A stretch of DNA of 64,000 nt from Mauremys mutica (GCF_020497125.1 NC_059084.1:11807501-11871500), one strand, 5' to 3'. Counted from the stretch's first letter, positions 49,551 through 63,064 are shown. Notes: generated from the sequence alone by a model not told the origin. Translations and numbers: made by a program.

Positions 49551-51607
49551 ATCTGAGAACCATGATATGCATCTGGGTACCCTGTTAGTAAGTTTATTGT
49601 AACATTATTAACTTTACAATATGTATACTTTTAATCTCTTAATTTTAAAAAAGACACTTCTTTTGTAACATAACAACCAAGCCTCAAAACTGGGTGAGGC
49701 CTTGGTCAAATTCTCCTCCTATTTAACACCAGTTTTACATAGGTGTAGCTCCATTGATTTCAGTTGGGGCACTTGTGATTTACACCAGGGTGGGAGGAGA
49801 ATCAGAGCGTTGGTTTTTGGTTGACTATTAGGACTTTTCTAACCACTTTGCGCTATAGCTGTCTTGCATGTAGCTACATGCAGATGACTGTAAGAATGGG
49901 TTTATACTTGGAATTTGATAAACATATAAAGGTCATTTGAAAGATTCCCATTGACTTAAATCACTTTGGTTCAGGCCTCTAATAATATATGCTTGTTTTT
50001 AAAAAATATAAAAAGTATTTTAACAATGTTCGTGGGACATGCTGTGTGTAAAAAGCAATGAAATTCTAGTCATTTTAGCTTTTTACCAATTTGTTGGAAT
50101 CCCCACTTTTATACCAGTCTTACTGCTCAGTCTTCATGACAATCGCAAATAGTACCATTGATTGATTGATTTTGTTGTTGGTTACAGTAAGCAAAACCAA
50201 TTTTTGCATTATTCACTTATTTTTATTTTCATTTACAATTAATTTTTGAAAGCATGCTCAAAATATAAAATATATACTTTAAGTATATACTAGCATTTTC
50301 AGTGAAAACATGCTTTTTTAAACTAGTTTTAATGACAAGTCATAATGAACAAATTTTATTTTAATTAAAAAAACCCCAACATATTTGATTTTCAGATGTG
50401 GAGTATGTTTTATATATCTGGATTGTTTCTATGAGCGTTACAAATCCTGCTGTCTTTACTCAATCAAAACATCATCATAACTTCAGCAAAGGTTTTTCCT
50501 GAGAAGTGCAGAATTTGGTTCACTTTAGTTGGCTGACAGCCTAATTCTAATGTTTTTAAGGCAAATATTTTAACACAAAGCTACACATACTGTAAATTCA
50601 AACTGATACCCCACTTATATTCTGCGTGTAGACCTAATTATGTGCTATAGGTTTTTAATTATCCTTTTAACAATGCTTTTGTAGCCATGACAATAAGATT
50701 CTTCTGTGTTCCGTGCATTCCAAGTTAACTGAGTTTAAGTATTCACATCTGAAAGAACACACACGTTTTTGTTACTTTTAAGAGGTTAATAAATGCATGT
50801 TTATTTTCAATTAATATAGTGTTAAGAACTTTATCCTGTCCTTTACATGGCAAGTATAACTAGATAGCTTGTAGCAGCTACACTACTTCAAAATAAGGCC
50901 TATCCTGTGATGTGCTGAGACTCAATTACCATTGGAAGTGGGAAAGCAATGTCACCCTCTTGGGCACCAACACACATCTAGGAGTTAATGGTGGTGAGCA
51001 ACTCACCAAGGCACTTGTCACCTTGCAGACTGGAGTACCCAGGTTAACGAGATACAGAGTGATGCATCCTACCACAGGACAGGATCAAGTCCTTAAACAA
51101 CTACTGATTACAGTAGCTACGGCTTTTATAATGCAGTGCGATACCCCATCCAGGTTTGTAATGTAAGTCATTTAGAATCCTTGGGAAGGCGGTGTACTTG
51201 AATCAGTTAACCTTGCTAGTTTGTTTCACCTACATTCCATAATAACAATCTTATGTGGCTGTTCAGATTCATAGTCTTTGTTCATATTCTGTGGCAGTTT
51301 GTTTAATGATGATGTTTACCTATTTCTAATAAGCTGATAGTTAATGCTGATTACTTAAATTACCTAACAAGACCTAGGTTTTAAGAATGGTTTTGTTTCT
51401 ATTATGAAAGTGTGAATGGTATTGTTTGCTTAGCATGCTCTAACGTTAACAATCTTCATCTGAAAATCAGAACATTGGTTTCTTTGTTTAAAATTCATAA
51501 CAATGTTTGTGTAAACATTTGACCAGTTTTTGTGTATAAACTGTTTATTTTGAATCAGAGTAAATTGTCTGTCTTCTTACTCTAAACCAGAAAATCAAAC
51601 TGCTTCA

Positions 51608-51613
51608 AATAAA
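51608..51613 (+). terminator. CTCFL: Candidate CTCFL poly(A) signal
   Basis: AATAAA with GT/T-rich sequence starting six bases downstream, which is duplicated in tandem (51619-51686). Confidence 0.4.
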
Positions 51614-51618
51614 ATATA

Positions 51619-51686
51619 TTTTCTCTTGTTTGTGAACTCAAAGTAATCATTTTTTTCTCTTGTTTGTGAACTCAAAGTAGTTATCA
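51619..51686 (+). repeat. 34-bp tandem duplication
   Basis: 'ttttctcttgtttgtgaact' followed by 'caaagta' occurs at 51619 and again at 51653, a period of 34 bases, almost identical over at least 27. Confidence 0.9.
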
Positions 51687-51699
51687 TTTTAAGCCATTT

Positions 51700-54600
51700 A
51701 TAAATTGAAAGTAATGTATGCTTTTGAAGATAGAAAGATAGTACTTTGACTCCATGAGGAGTCTTTTCCTAATTGTAGTCTTTTGCCATTCAATCTAATT
51801 CCACTTTTCACTGAAACCAGTGGTGATTCTGTCTGAATAAGAACTACAGGATGGAGGCTTTTAGTACTTTTGTATCTTGAGTCAGGTTATGATAAACATT
51901 TTACAAAATGCTAGTTTTGTGGGTATATGATCAAAAAGCTATACATAAATATGTGGATTTTAAGACACTATATGGATATGATTAAATACAGTATAGAGAA
52001 ATAAGATCGCAGCTGTAATCCTAAGAAGTTAAATTGATCAATGGTATTTAAGAGGCCAAAGGAAAAATTATTTTAAAAGTTTGATTGTAATGCTTTAAAG
52101 GTTTAAATGTTGTCTTGTATTTCTTTCTTTTGTATTTTAGTGTATTCCCAAGGAGCTATCGAGAAAACTTGTGCTGTCTGTTACCAGTTGTTTTAGATAA
52201 AAGGCCTAATTGTCAAAAGTCACCTTTTAATTTTACATTTGCAGTTTTGTACTTGCAATCCCTTCTGAGTACAAATGCTAGAATTTAAATGGTAGTTATT
52301 TGATTTTCAATCACAGATGTGTGTATCTGCAAATCAAGTAGTTAATCAACAAAATTAGACTATCTTAAGCCTACTTAAAAATTCAGTCTAAAAAGCGCAA
52401 AGACTTTTTGTGCAGCTGTCTCAACAAAAATTGGATAGAAATTGGGAGATATTTTTGCAAGGGGGAAAGTTTTATTTGTTAGGGGTTTTATGATATTTTT
52501 ATCCTGTTGGGAATGACTCATGCACTAATATTACAAATGCTAATCTCTTCGTTAGCAGTACAACATGACAGAGCATCAGAAAAATAATTTTTAGTGGGTC
52601 TAAGTGTGAGACTACCATCTAACTTCAAGCAGTTGTAATAAACAGAAGTCGAGCATTTCTAAGAGAGAGTAGAACACTTAGCTTCTGAGTTTTCCCCACA
52701 AAAATAAGCAATAGTCTTCCCTTTAAATAGTTGATGGCTTCTATGCAGGCATGTAGAACACACATCCAATCGACTAAGGGGAAGAGGTGGTTAAAAGAAA
52801 AGGGGTGTGTGTGTGTGTGTTACATTTTATGCTTGATGCTCAATTTATCTGATACCTGGAAGCATAGCTGCTTCCAGAGCTTTAACATATGAAATATGAG
52901 GCAGCAAAAATAATAAAATACAGAACTGGCCATCAGACTTGGTATCTTCCCCGGACAGATGTATAACCCATTTCAAATAATGTATAGAAAACTACCCAAT
53001 CCTACTGTCAGAAAAATGACAGGCTGGGGATGTATCTGTTTGAAAATGTGAACTGTTTGCAGTGCACAACAATGATTGATTAAGCACTATGCTGTGTGAT
53101 GGAAGTAATAACAACAGTTTCCTTAAAATGGCAGTCTAAGTTCATTTGTTTGGTCACTCACTAGGTGTAAGTCTTAATCAGGTAAATGTTAGAGGTTCTT
53201 TGGATTTTTCATCTTTATGTTGGTTTAAGTGTCTATTAAAGCTGCAGCAGGAGTTCTTTGTGGCATTTTGCCTTGAGCGGGCACAGTCATTCCAGGTGTG
53301 TGTAGAAAGTGTGGTCACTGCACCACCCTTGGAAAGGATGTGGAGTGCACAGCTCACATATGCTCCCACTGAAGAGCTTGTAATAGCATGGAAGCTGGAG
53401 CTGCCCTTGAACAAAGGAGAGCACAGCCACTGCCACTGTGCTGGATATCTGCATGGCTGGGTATGCACGGGGGAAAAACTTTTCTCGCCCTTATGTGTCC
53501 ACATGCCACAGCACTAAGAAGTGTAAAAGTATTTGCCAAAAGAAAACAGTGGGTCATGAGATAGATAACCTGTGGATCTCATTGCTCCAGTATCACTGAC
53601 ACACAGAGTTTGCTAGAATTTAAAAAAAGAATGATATGGGTAATGAGGTAATAAAAAATAATGTATAAGGGATATTACCCCCCCCCCATGCTTCAGGGCA
53701 TAAGATAACCGCTAACTGCCTGGGGGTAGGAAAAAACTCTGTAAATGAGCAGGTTAATCCATAATTGTCCATTATGTGGTTTCTTGCACATTCCTTTGAA
53801 GTGTGTAGCAGCTGATGACGAGGTACCCAACTAGATGGAACCCATTTAATTCAGTGCATCAATTCTTATAGTCCTATATTTACTAAGGCTTAATAACTCA
53901 ACAGTGTGAACATACTGAGAGCTTAATTCCCAACTGTAGAATCCCAGTTGACTTCAGTGCAGTTACACTGATCTAAAATTAGAGTAATGCAGACATTCAG
54001 TGGTTAAAGCACCCCTTTAAAAATTGTTTTTTGCCTAGAATAAAAATGTTTGTTCATGTTCATTGTCCCTGAGCTGTATATGTGAAGTTAGCTCCTATAT
54101 ATAATTTTTCCCCTTTGGAATCAGCCATAAACTGTTGTTTTACACACACACCTTCTGTTGGCCTCCATGGGATTTCCATGCATAGAATGATATTGCTCTA
54201 AGGTTTTAATCTAATGTTTATATTACTTCAAATCTTGCATTTAGTGATTTATTAAGTAATGAAGAAGTAGCTTTGTTTTATTCCCTAGTAGATATTTGTC
54301 AGCATTAAAAAACTATCACACAATTAATCATGATTGACTTTCTAAAAAAAGGAACCCAGGACTGGATAGGGACATGACACATTTAAGTATTGAAATTACT
54401 AAAACTGTAACCGTGTATTTTATTATATCTATGAACCTGTTTTTCATAAGCATTTCTTCCAGCAAAGAAAGCAGATAATATTTAGCATTTATATATTGTT
54501 CTACTCTTCAAAGCACTGAACGAGCATTAACTAATCCTCAGAATACCCCTGAGATGTAGGTAGTGCTGAGCTGAACCTTTGGCCAGTGACGAAGTCTTAA

Positions 54601-56290
54601 ATTGTCCATAGCAGGTGAAAGGTGGCAGGTGGATCATTTTAACATGTTACATAAAACTGGTTGAAAGTACAGAACAAAGACAAAGAAATGATGTAAACTA
54701 ATTTTATCGGAACTAAGAGGACTGTTAATTAGGGGTTCAAAGCTAGGAGCAAAGAACCAGTTTTGTTATAGCAACAGACTTTATGGTGAGGTGAAGTGTA
54801 CACATATCAACCATTGGCTGCTTGTTTTGACTTGAGAGTTTTGGATGGGACAAAGTTGCCACCTCTTTTAGGTATTTATTTTCTGTGGAGTACTTGGCAA
54901 ACTGCTCTGCACACAGCATGAGAATGGAGCAGTGTTGCCACAGGTGGGGATGCAGGGTTTTACCACCAGCCCTTTTTCCTGATCCTAAAAGATGTCCTGA
55001 CCAGACTAGATGAGGAGAGGGAATCAGGTGATATTCATCTCCATGGCTGTGCCCTGAGCAACTCCTGAGATGTGAATCTAAGGTTTCTACTCCTCCCCGT
55101 GTGTCACTTTCCTTCCCTATTTTATACCTCTTACATCTTTCCTGTCTCTAATTTTTTGCTATCTACTTAGTGAGAGTCTGGCTTAGCCAGACAGGTTCAT
55201 TGCAAAACTTTGCTGTGATTCCTCTGGCTAGCTAAGAGTGATGCTGTGTGTTGTGCCTGTAGCTTTCTGACAACTAAAGTGCAAACATGACAAACCAAAG
55301 CTGCATTGCCTTATCTTTTTGCTCTTCAGTGCCTAGTCCCCTTTGTGTACATTTGTCTCTTTTTGTAGACGAACAAGCATGGAAAAGAACCAGAGGCCAT
55401 AGCTACACTGATATCCCCAGGATTGCTACAGCAGATCTCTGTCATGGATATAAAAATGCTAGCAGCTTCTCTACATTAGTGCTCCCACTGTTGCTTGCAC
55501 AAGTGGAGTTGCTGCCATACTAGAGCAGTGGTGGGACAACTCCCAAAATCCTACCCTAAAATAGCCTCCTTTCCCTTTTTCCCCACATGGATAGGTCAGA
55601 TTATCTGAGACTCTCACACAAGGTTTTTGCCCTTTGAAAAATGTCTGTACAGAAAGAGAAGGAAAGGAGATTACTAAAATGAAGACTAGCTTGATTTTTT
55701 TTCATCTTAATTGTTTTTCCCTCTTTCATTTTGTTTGCTTTAATACTAATAATACCTAATGCTTGCATTTTTTCTCTGTAGATCTCAAAGTGCTTTACAA
55801 AGGATGTAAGTGTCGTTATCACAGTTTTATAGATGAGGAAACTGAGGCACAGAGTGAACTGGCTGGGAATAGAATCTAGATGTTCTGATTTTTTCAGTCC
55901 ATTGTTCTATCCACTAGGTCACATGGCCTCCCCATAGTACAATAAGTAAAACCAAGCATCTGGCAACTAAACCTCAGACCCAAATGACTGCTAATATGGC
56001 AGTTAAAAAGGTAATGACTGGAGTAATTTTAATGATAATATTGTGCAGAACCTATGTGTTAGCTGCATTGTACAGATGGGGAAGATGAGAAGATCAAAGT
56101 AATCTCTCGTTTAATTCCTTTCCCTTCAGATGAAGGGATGAATTTGGCCCACAAGGTTGACTGGTCCAAGTCACAAAAATGAATGGCTGTGATGGGATTA
56201 ACATTAAAATGCAGAATTACCTGGCTAGCAGTCCTGTGCTCAGTCCACTAGAGCACATTGCCCCTTAATTGATACCTAGCAGATGATGGT
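51700..56290. other. Downstream of CTCFL; no gene recognised
   Basis: AT-rich with a (GT)n run at 52805-52821 and a MIR-like fragment near 54490-54570. Overlapping frames on both strands at 53146-53517 have no known domain. In mammals RBM38 is the next gene on this side; none of it is seen. Confidence 0.5.
55740..55935 (-). repeat. tRNA-derived SINE, minus orientation
   Basis: Plus-strand landmarks 'ctcaaagtgctttacaaag', 'gatgaggaaactgaggcaca' and 'tctatccactaggtcaca' are the conserved body of the same SINE class read backwards. A second, more diverged copy lies at about 56040-56275 in the same orientation. Confidence 0.6.
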
Positions 56291-56301
56291 GTAAATTGTA
56301 T

Positions 56302-56464
56302 CAGGGCTCCCCGGGGGGAGGGGAGGGGCAAGTGGGGCAATTTGCCCCAGGCCCCGCAGGGGCCCCCACTAGAATATAGTATTCTATAGTATTGCAACTT
56401 TTTTTTATGGAAGGGGCCCCCGAAATTGCTTTGCCCCAGACCCCCTGAATCCTGGGTAGCCCTG
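56302..56464. mobile_element. MITE with CAGGGCT ends
   Basis: Ends CAGGGCT and AGCCCTG are inverted repeats. The interior has opposed 'gcaatttgccccagg' and 'gaaattgctttgccccag' arms. The 8-bp flanks AATTGTAT and GTGTGTAT match at only 5 positions, so the target duplication is doubtful. Confidence 0.55.
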
Positions 56465-56479
56465 GTGTGTATTGCCAGA

Positions 56480-59220
56480 TGATCACCCCACGAGATTAGA
56501 AATAGGAACCCATAAGTGTTGCAGGCCAGCATGATTGAGTTCCATTATCAGAATTGTGTATGGAAACATACAAGGCCAGCAGCCTTACGCCAGTGCTATT
56601 AGCTGCTTTCAGGGCCACCAATTAAAATTGAAATAACATTTATAACTAAAGGTCAACCCTTAAAATGATATAAAGGCATTACAGTAGTGTGTGAGAGAGA
56701 GCATGGCTCAGATTGCTGTATTAGAATGTCTGATAAAGAAAATGTGAAGAGAGGTTAATATCTTAGTAGTTTAGAAAAGTTCATAAATAAGATACAGATT
56801 CTCATTAATCATAAGAGCTTTCTAAGGTAGGTAGAGTTCAGAAGGTGTCATTCACTTAGATACCTGTGTTTAGAGAACCATTCTGCTGACCATCGCCCTG
56901 AATACAAGCTGCTTCTATTTGATTAGTGGCAGGCTCCCGGATGGATAGCATTTAAATGACTATTGTTATCGGTATAGAGCTCCAACAGTGTCCTCCACTT
57001 GCTCAGGTTAACATCTAGTTTTCTGTTTTTTGTCTGAGAAATCAAATCAATGTTTGAAAGCACTTTGCATTAATAAAGTATGCTTTCAAACAAATATCAT
57101 TCCCTGCTGTTTTGGTTTGTTTTTAACAGCCCACTATTGTTTGAGGTTAGTCACTGAAACAGTTGGACTCTAGCGTTACGGATGTGCGACCATTATAAAA
57201 TGGCAAAGTATTTTCTAGCAGTTTGAGTTCAATCTGTTTTCATTCTTAACTAACATTTGACAGTTAACAGAATTTAATTTCTTTCTTCTTTTGTCAGTTG
57301 ACTGTTTTCATTACATCTAAATTATTTTTCTATTTTTAGCTTTTTGTTTTTTTCCAGATTCCATCCATTATTAGTCTTACCCCAGCCCTGTTCACATAGC
57401 AACACTGGCTGGTAAGGGTAAGAATGCAAAGAGAGAGTGACAGAGCTGCATGCTTTGATAAGGAAGAGCCCTGCCTTTATTAATACCAACTAATCAAATG
57501 GTAGGTAGCAGTTAAATGGCTATTATAATTAACCCTTCTAACTGCCATCCTTTATCTGAGAAAATTGTGTATTTAGAGAGCAAAAATGTCCTCCCTTTCT
57601 GGCAGAAGTGATTTTGTTTTGTTGTAACAACTCATCAGCAACTTTTCACTGTGGAACTAAAGTTATAAAATATTATATATTTACAGTAGTTATTTCTTGC
57701 CATATTACTTCGCATGCTCTGTCTCTCAATTGCTATGTTGCCATCATTGGTCATAGCAGTCTGTACATTACTCAGTTTAAATGGGCCAGATCCTGTAAGC
57801 GTTACTCCAGTAAAACTTCCACAGAAAACCAGTGGGTGTTGTGCCTTATCCAGAATTGCATGATTGGGTCCTATGAGCCCAGTTATAGTCCCAGCTTGCA
57901 TTGGTGCAAATTCAGAGTAAATCCAGTTCTTTCAATGAGCTTACTCCAGTTATACACTGATTTTTTTTCAGAAGTGCTGAGCACCCACAAATCCCATAAG
58001 AGCCAGTGGAAGCTGCAGGTATTCAGCATCTTTGAAAATTGGGCCATATATCTGTGCTTTATATTCATAAAGGGGTTTTGCTAATGTTGTCTTGAGATCT
58101 TCTAAAAGAGATGCAGCTCTTTTCACTCGGTACTAGATTGAGCGTAAAGATGCCTGCCATCCCAAGCTTGTCAGAAGAACAGTACAGCAGTGAACTGCTG
58201 TTTGTTCTGTGTCTTGCCATACCGTCTGGCAGATGTAAGCTAACTACAGGAGGTCATATATACAGGCAGGCAGGCTGTCCTAATACTACTTTCCTTCTCA
58301 GAAGCAGATGAATGAGTAGAAACAAAGCATTGCTTTCACGATGTGGTGATGAAGGATGACAGTTTGTAGGAGATGAGTCAAAGGTTATTGATGAGAAGAT
58401 CCATCCAGATAATTGCTATAATTATACCCTGAGGATGCAGTGCCCATCAAAAAGAGTTATGCAATAATTCTATTTATAAATACATACTTGACAGTGAACT
58501 TGTATTCTTGGCCTTAAATCAGGCAAGTTCCTCCTTTACATCTAAAGGGAGAAACTTTCATTCTAACTTATTAATCCAATTGTGCTGCTTCTGTTGGCAT
58601 GTGAAAAGGAAATGTTCTTGATCTTCCGAAACAAAAAAGCAATTGTGATTTTTTTTAGACAAGTTACTGATAAACAAAAATACCACTTTTTGTTAAATCC
58701 TTATATGTGTAAGTCGGTTGCTTTGAATCCACAACCAATTCAATAAATAGCATGAGTAAGATAAGTGCAAAATGTCATTCATTGAGAAGGTGCAGCTTTC
58801 TTGGAGACCACTTGGTTCATCTTTCTGGAGCGTGCCCAGTGGTGGGTCTGCAATGTAATAGAAAGAGCAGCCCAGGGACAAGAACTCTACCTGGAACAGT
58901 GGGGACTGAGTATACCCTAGTCGGGGCACTCCCAATGTCCCTATTGCAATAACACCTGTTCAATCAGCCCCTTACTGTACCACATAGATGCTGCAGCAGC
59001 ATGAGATTCTATGGGGTGTGAATCAAGGAAGTTACTGGAGAACCAGGACAACAGACAGGTGCAAATGCACCAAATTCCCAATCTCAACCTAGCAATAGCT
59101 ACTGTTAAATGTACAGTTAGTGTTAGACAACATTTTCAAAACTAGAAGCCTAAAGTTAGGTATCTAAGTTGACATTTAGGCTCCTGAATGTATGGAGAAG
59201 AGGCAGAGACCATTTAATTT
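56480..59220. other. Intergenic, no gene seen
   Basis: The 158-codon frame at 57608-58084 overlaps a diffuse palindromic repeat ('gccagatcctgtaagcgtta', 'gtgctgagcacccacaaat') and is not supported as coding. Confidence 0.5.
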
Positions 59221-59227
59221 CCTATAC

Positions 59228-59514
59228 ATTGAGTAACAGATTTTTAAAGGTACTCCAGGTACTTTAAGATGTAGATATAATCATAAAATGTAGGACTGGA
59301 AGGGACCTTGGTAGGCAATCTAGTCCAGCCCCCCGCTCTGAGGTATGACTAAGTATTATCTAGATAGGCACCTAATGGGAATTTCAAAGCACCTAGGTGC
59401 CTATGTCCCATTGATTTCATTGGGAAGTCAATAGGAGTTAGGGGCCTAGTGGCATTTTCAAAGCATCTATCTGCATTTTGGGCATGTAAGTACCTTTTAA
59501 ATATCTGGCCCTTA
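59228..59514. mobile_element. MITE interrupted by a CR1 3-prime end
   Basis: The outer sequence ('gatttttaaaggtactcc' ... 'agtaccttttaaatatctgg') is a palindromic MITE related to 42551-42681, with 'ttcaaagcacctaggtgcc' inside. It is split at about 59279-59345 by minus-strand CR1 sequence. Confidence 0.55.
59279..59345 (-). mobile_element. CR1 3-prime end, nested
   Basis: 'aatcataaaatgtaggactg', 'gaagggacc' and 'atctagtccagccccc' are the reverse complement of the CR1 terminus, with a decayed terminal octamer at the left edge. Confidence 0.7.
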
Positions 59515-60064
59515 GTCTTAATGTGGTTAACGGCTATGGGCCAGATTGATCTCAGTAATGCCAGTATAAATCAGTACCAAAGCAATGGATTTACACCAGT
59601 GTAGCAGCCTAGCCCTTTGATTTCTAACACGGAAAGACCCCTTTTTGGATCCCATGGCTGAGAAACTGTACATTCCCTGAAATCATTAAACACATTAACC
59701 ATAGATAATATTTTTTCAAAATTCAGACTTTTATGAAAATACTAGAAGTCCATCTAGTTATCAGGAAAGAATCAGTACAGGTTGAAATGATTCATAGTTT
59801 CCTACAGCTTTAACTAGCCAGATGCCACTCTTCAGTAGTTAGAGACTGGATTGGGAACTTCTTGTTTATAAAGTAATTAAAGGATTTAAGGGAAATGTAT
59901 CTTTAATGCTTAATAAATCTTTTTTTTTTAAGAGTAACTTACAAGTATCTGACAGTAGCAAGACTGTAACATACCCTGCCAATCAAATGCATCTGGGATT
60001 TTTGAAGAAGGAATGAGTTTGAAAAATGCATGTAATTTGGATAATGAAACTGTTTAATCCCATG

Positions 60065-60178
60065 TAGGGTGACCAGACAGCAAGTGGGACGGGGTTGGGG
60101 GATAATAGGTGCCTATATAAGAAAAAAAAACTCCAAATATCGGGACCGTCCCTATAAAATTGGGACATCTGGTCACTG
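60065..60178. mobile_element. 114-bp MITE with 10-bp flanking duplication
   Basis: Ends 'agggtgaccaga' and 'tctggtcact' are inverted repeats. TAATCCCATG occurs immediately on both sides (60055-60064 and 60179-60188). The interior has 'cgggaccgtccctataaaat' and a poly-A run typical of a very common turtle element. Confidence 0.75.
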
Positions 60179-60189
60179 TAATCCCATGA

Positions 60190-62650
60190 GGCCATGTGCT
60201 CCCTTCTGCTGTATGACAGAGGCAATAGGATATGTGCAACTACCAAATGTATCCAGGGAGGGGAGGGGATGTGGCATGTTCTCCCTCAGCCCATTGGTGG
60301 CTTCCTGTGTGTATGTGGCTCCTTGGGATTTTCAGAGGTGTCTCTAGCTAGAAAGTGAGTGGGCACTTTGGGCAGAACACTGCATTTGTTAAGGTATTTG
60401 ACTACACTTGTCCATCACCCTCCAGCGCCTTTGCAGGTATAGTACTTTACTATAGTACCAGTGCTTTGGTGATGCACCTTTTTCCCCTTCCCAGTGTTTT
60501 TGTAAGAAAAATAATTGAGCCAGTTCCTTTATTACTGTTTAAGACATAAATTTTTGTATAGTGTATTGATTATTGCCATATTTTGCTCCTTTTAATGCAA
60601 GCTTTCTAGAGAAAGCCACAGCCTCAGCCACTTGCTGCTTTATGTCTATCCCATAGAGAAAACAACAGGATAATAGAATCTCATGCTACTTTGGAGTGTT
60701 ACAAAACATCACGTCCGGTGCTTCTTAATAAGTAGGATTACAATCCACAAGCTTTGTGGATACATTTGTGAGTGCAGCTAAAGCTAACAGCATAACACCA
60801 TTACTTGTCAATTCCAGTTCTCAGAGACTTCCAGTTTAATTGAGTGAAGAACGAAAAAGCCCTCTTAATCTAAACAGGGCATTCACTAAGCAAGAGTTAA
60901 AATGGCATGAACTGACTGACCCACAGAAATCATATCTTGCTTCACACACAAACAATAATTTACATTCTAAAGATGTTTACATCACAAAATGCTTCCACTT
61001 TTAGGTAACCAGCTATTTAACAAGAGACTCATTTACACCAGGACACCCAAAACAGTAGGAAGTAAAATGATTTGTTTCCAAGAAGATAGTGTCTATACTG
61101 TAGCAAACCAACACAAAGAAGCAGAAACAGCTTGCCCGCACTTTTGCGAGGAAGCTGTGTTCCTAAGGCAAATATGACCTTGTTTTATTAACAGACTTTA
61201 TATCTGAAGAAACGGACAGTGCATTTTTCAGACTACATGTCCTACATAATGGTTTTCTATGGTTACCAGAGGTTGCCAAAATTAAGAGGTGCTAGGGTTA
61301 CCTGGCACTGCATTAAACAAAGGCTTGTTCCTCTCTGATGCACTCTGGGGATTGTTGGCATGTCCAGGCATGCTCCTCTCTTACAACAATTACACAAAGG
61401 CTTTGAGAGAACTATTTTTCTGGAAGCCATTTGGCCTTTTTCTTAATCCTCCTATATTTTTCTCTTCCTCTGTCTTTCTGATCAGATTCCAAGAACGTGT
61501 GATGGAAAGGAAGAATGTTTTTCCTTTAAGTAGATGCTGGTGTAGGCATTATAGTACAGTAATAAATCTTTGCTCTTAGATGGGGGTTAGCCTGCAGCCA
61601 GGAGTCCCGTTGACTCCAGTGAGACTTCAGTGGGAGTACTCCTGTGAGTAAAGACTGCAGGATCCAGTTCACAGTGGTTCATGTCTTTAAAAGTGCCATG
61701 CAAACACTCGCTAATTGAATTCTCAGAGTACTCCTCTGAGGAAAGTAAATACTATTACACCCACTGGAAAACTGAGACACCAGCCTCTCCATATTCTAGC
61801 ATTGTACAATGAGTTGTCTATATGGTGATTTTTTTTCTTTTTTACTTTCTCTAATATAAAAATCCAATAAATTTCCCACTGACCTCCATGGGAGGGCGTG
61901 GAGGAGAGTGTGTCTCATTCAGACTATAATCCTCTTTTTAACACTGGTTCCATAATAACACTTCCTGCACCGAATACCTGCTCCCTGACCTTATTCAGGT
62001 TCAGATAATATTGAGCCAAACAGCACAACAGTTAATATGTAGAATCAGCCACCCTGTGTAGGAGCTACATTTGATGTATACCCATAAACGTTTTTGAATT
62101 GTTCAGCGCTTGTTTCGTTACGAGAGGAAAGTTGTGGTGCTAGTTTCAGGACCAGCGAAGGATTGCTGTGTTTGCAGAAATAGGCCCTTGTGCACAGAGC
62201 CCACATTTCCAAACTGGCTTGAAGGGGTCTCTTTTAGCAGGATCTGGGTTAGTTGTGACTCTTTGGCCTATCCTGGTGGCTAGTGGACGGCAGCAGCCTC
62301 TGACTTCATTGTTTTCAGGGCAATCGCCGACAACAAGCAGCACAAAGAAAAACGCCACAAGTAAAAGCTCATCAGAACTCAAGTTTACAAGCTTGTGACA
62401 GCTGCCCAGGGATGGCAGATGTCAGTGAGGCAAGAAAAAAATTCCTCTGTTGACAGGGAAGTAGGTCCGACTGCTGGGGGCAGAGCAGGGACTTGGTCTG
62501 CCCCCACCAGTCAGGGCAGCCTTTTGGTGAGTATTGAGATATGACACGTGCTGACAGGCACTCACCCAACTTTGTTCACCCCTCACTTCCTCTTGTGCGC
62601 TTCCTGCCTGTCGTGAAGCCCCCTTGGGCTGGATCAAATTGGGGGAGAAC
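60190..62650. other. Intergenic, no gene seen
   Basis: Only short frames without similarity. A MIR-like fragment lies near 61690-61800. Confidence 0.5.
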
Positions 62651-62662
62651 ATCAGGATTTTT

Positions 62663-63064
62663 TTTAGAGTAGCAGCCGTGTTAGTCTGTATCCGCAAAAA
62701 GAACAGGAGTACTTGTGGCACCTTAAAGACTAACAAATTTATTTTAGCATGAGCTTTCGTGAGCTGCAGCTCACTTCTTCGGATGCATAGAATGGAACAC
62801 ACAGACAGGAGATATTTATACATACAGAGAACATGAAAAGGTGGAAGTATGCATACCAACAGGAAAAGTCTAAAGCTCATCTCAATTGATTAGACTTTTC
62901 CTGTTGTTATGCATACTTCCACCTTTTCATGTTCTCTGTATGTATAAATATCTCCTGTCTGTGTGTTCCATTCTATGCATCCGAAGAAGTGAGCTGCAGC
63001 TCACGAAAGCTCATGCTAAAATAAATTTGTTAGTCTTTAAGGTGCCACAAGTACTCCTGTTCTT
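62663..63064 (-). mobile_element. Foldback SINE (inverted dimer) with 12-bp target duplication
   Basis: Left arm about 62699-62872 and right arm about 62890-63064 are near-perfect reverse complements separated by a loop of under 20 bases. The extra 36 bases at the left ('gtagtctg'-type head, here 'agcagccgtgttagtctgta') occur once. The whole is flanked by ATCAGGATTTTT at 62651-62662 and 63065-63076. The A-rich side of the duplication adjoins the head on the minus strand, so that end is the retroposon 3-prime end. Confidence 0.85.

Larger units (their letters stand above)
49020..51640 (+). other. CTCFL: CTCFL 3-prime UTR (extent inferred)
   Basis: Two AATAAA hexamers follow the stop codon on the plus strand, at 50788-50793 and 51608-51613. 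The second is followed by a T/GT-rich stretch ('ttttctcttgtttgtg'), as expected of a cleavage site, and implies a UTR of about 2.6 kb. A (TA)n microsatellite at 49517-49550 and a decayed palindromic repeat near 49690-49805 lie inside. Real ends need RNA data. Confidence 0.4.

Noticed and set aside
53146..53557. 123-codon plus frame with a 108-codon frame opposite it
   Set aside because: No recognisable domain, no splice sites that would join it to anything, and both strands open; possibly an unknown repeat.
57608..58084. 158-codon plus frame
   Set aside because: Overlaps palindromic repeat remnants and low-complexity sequence; no motif.
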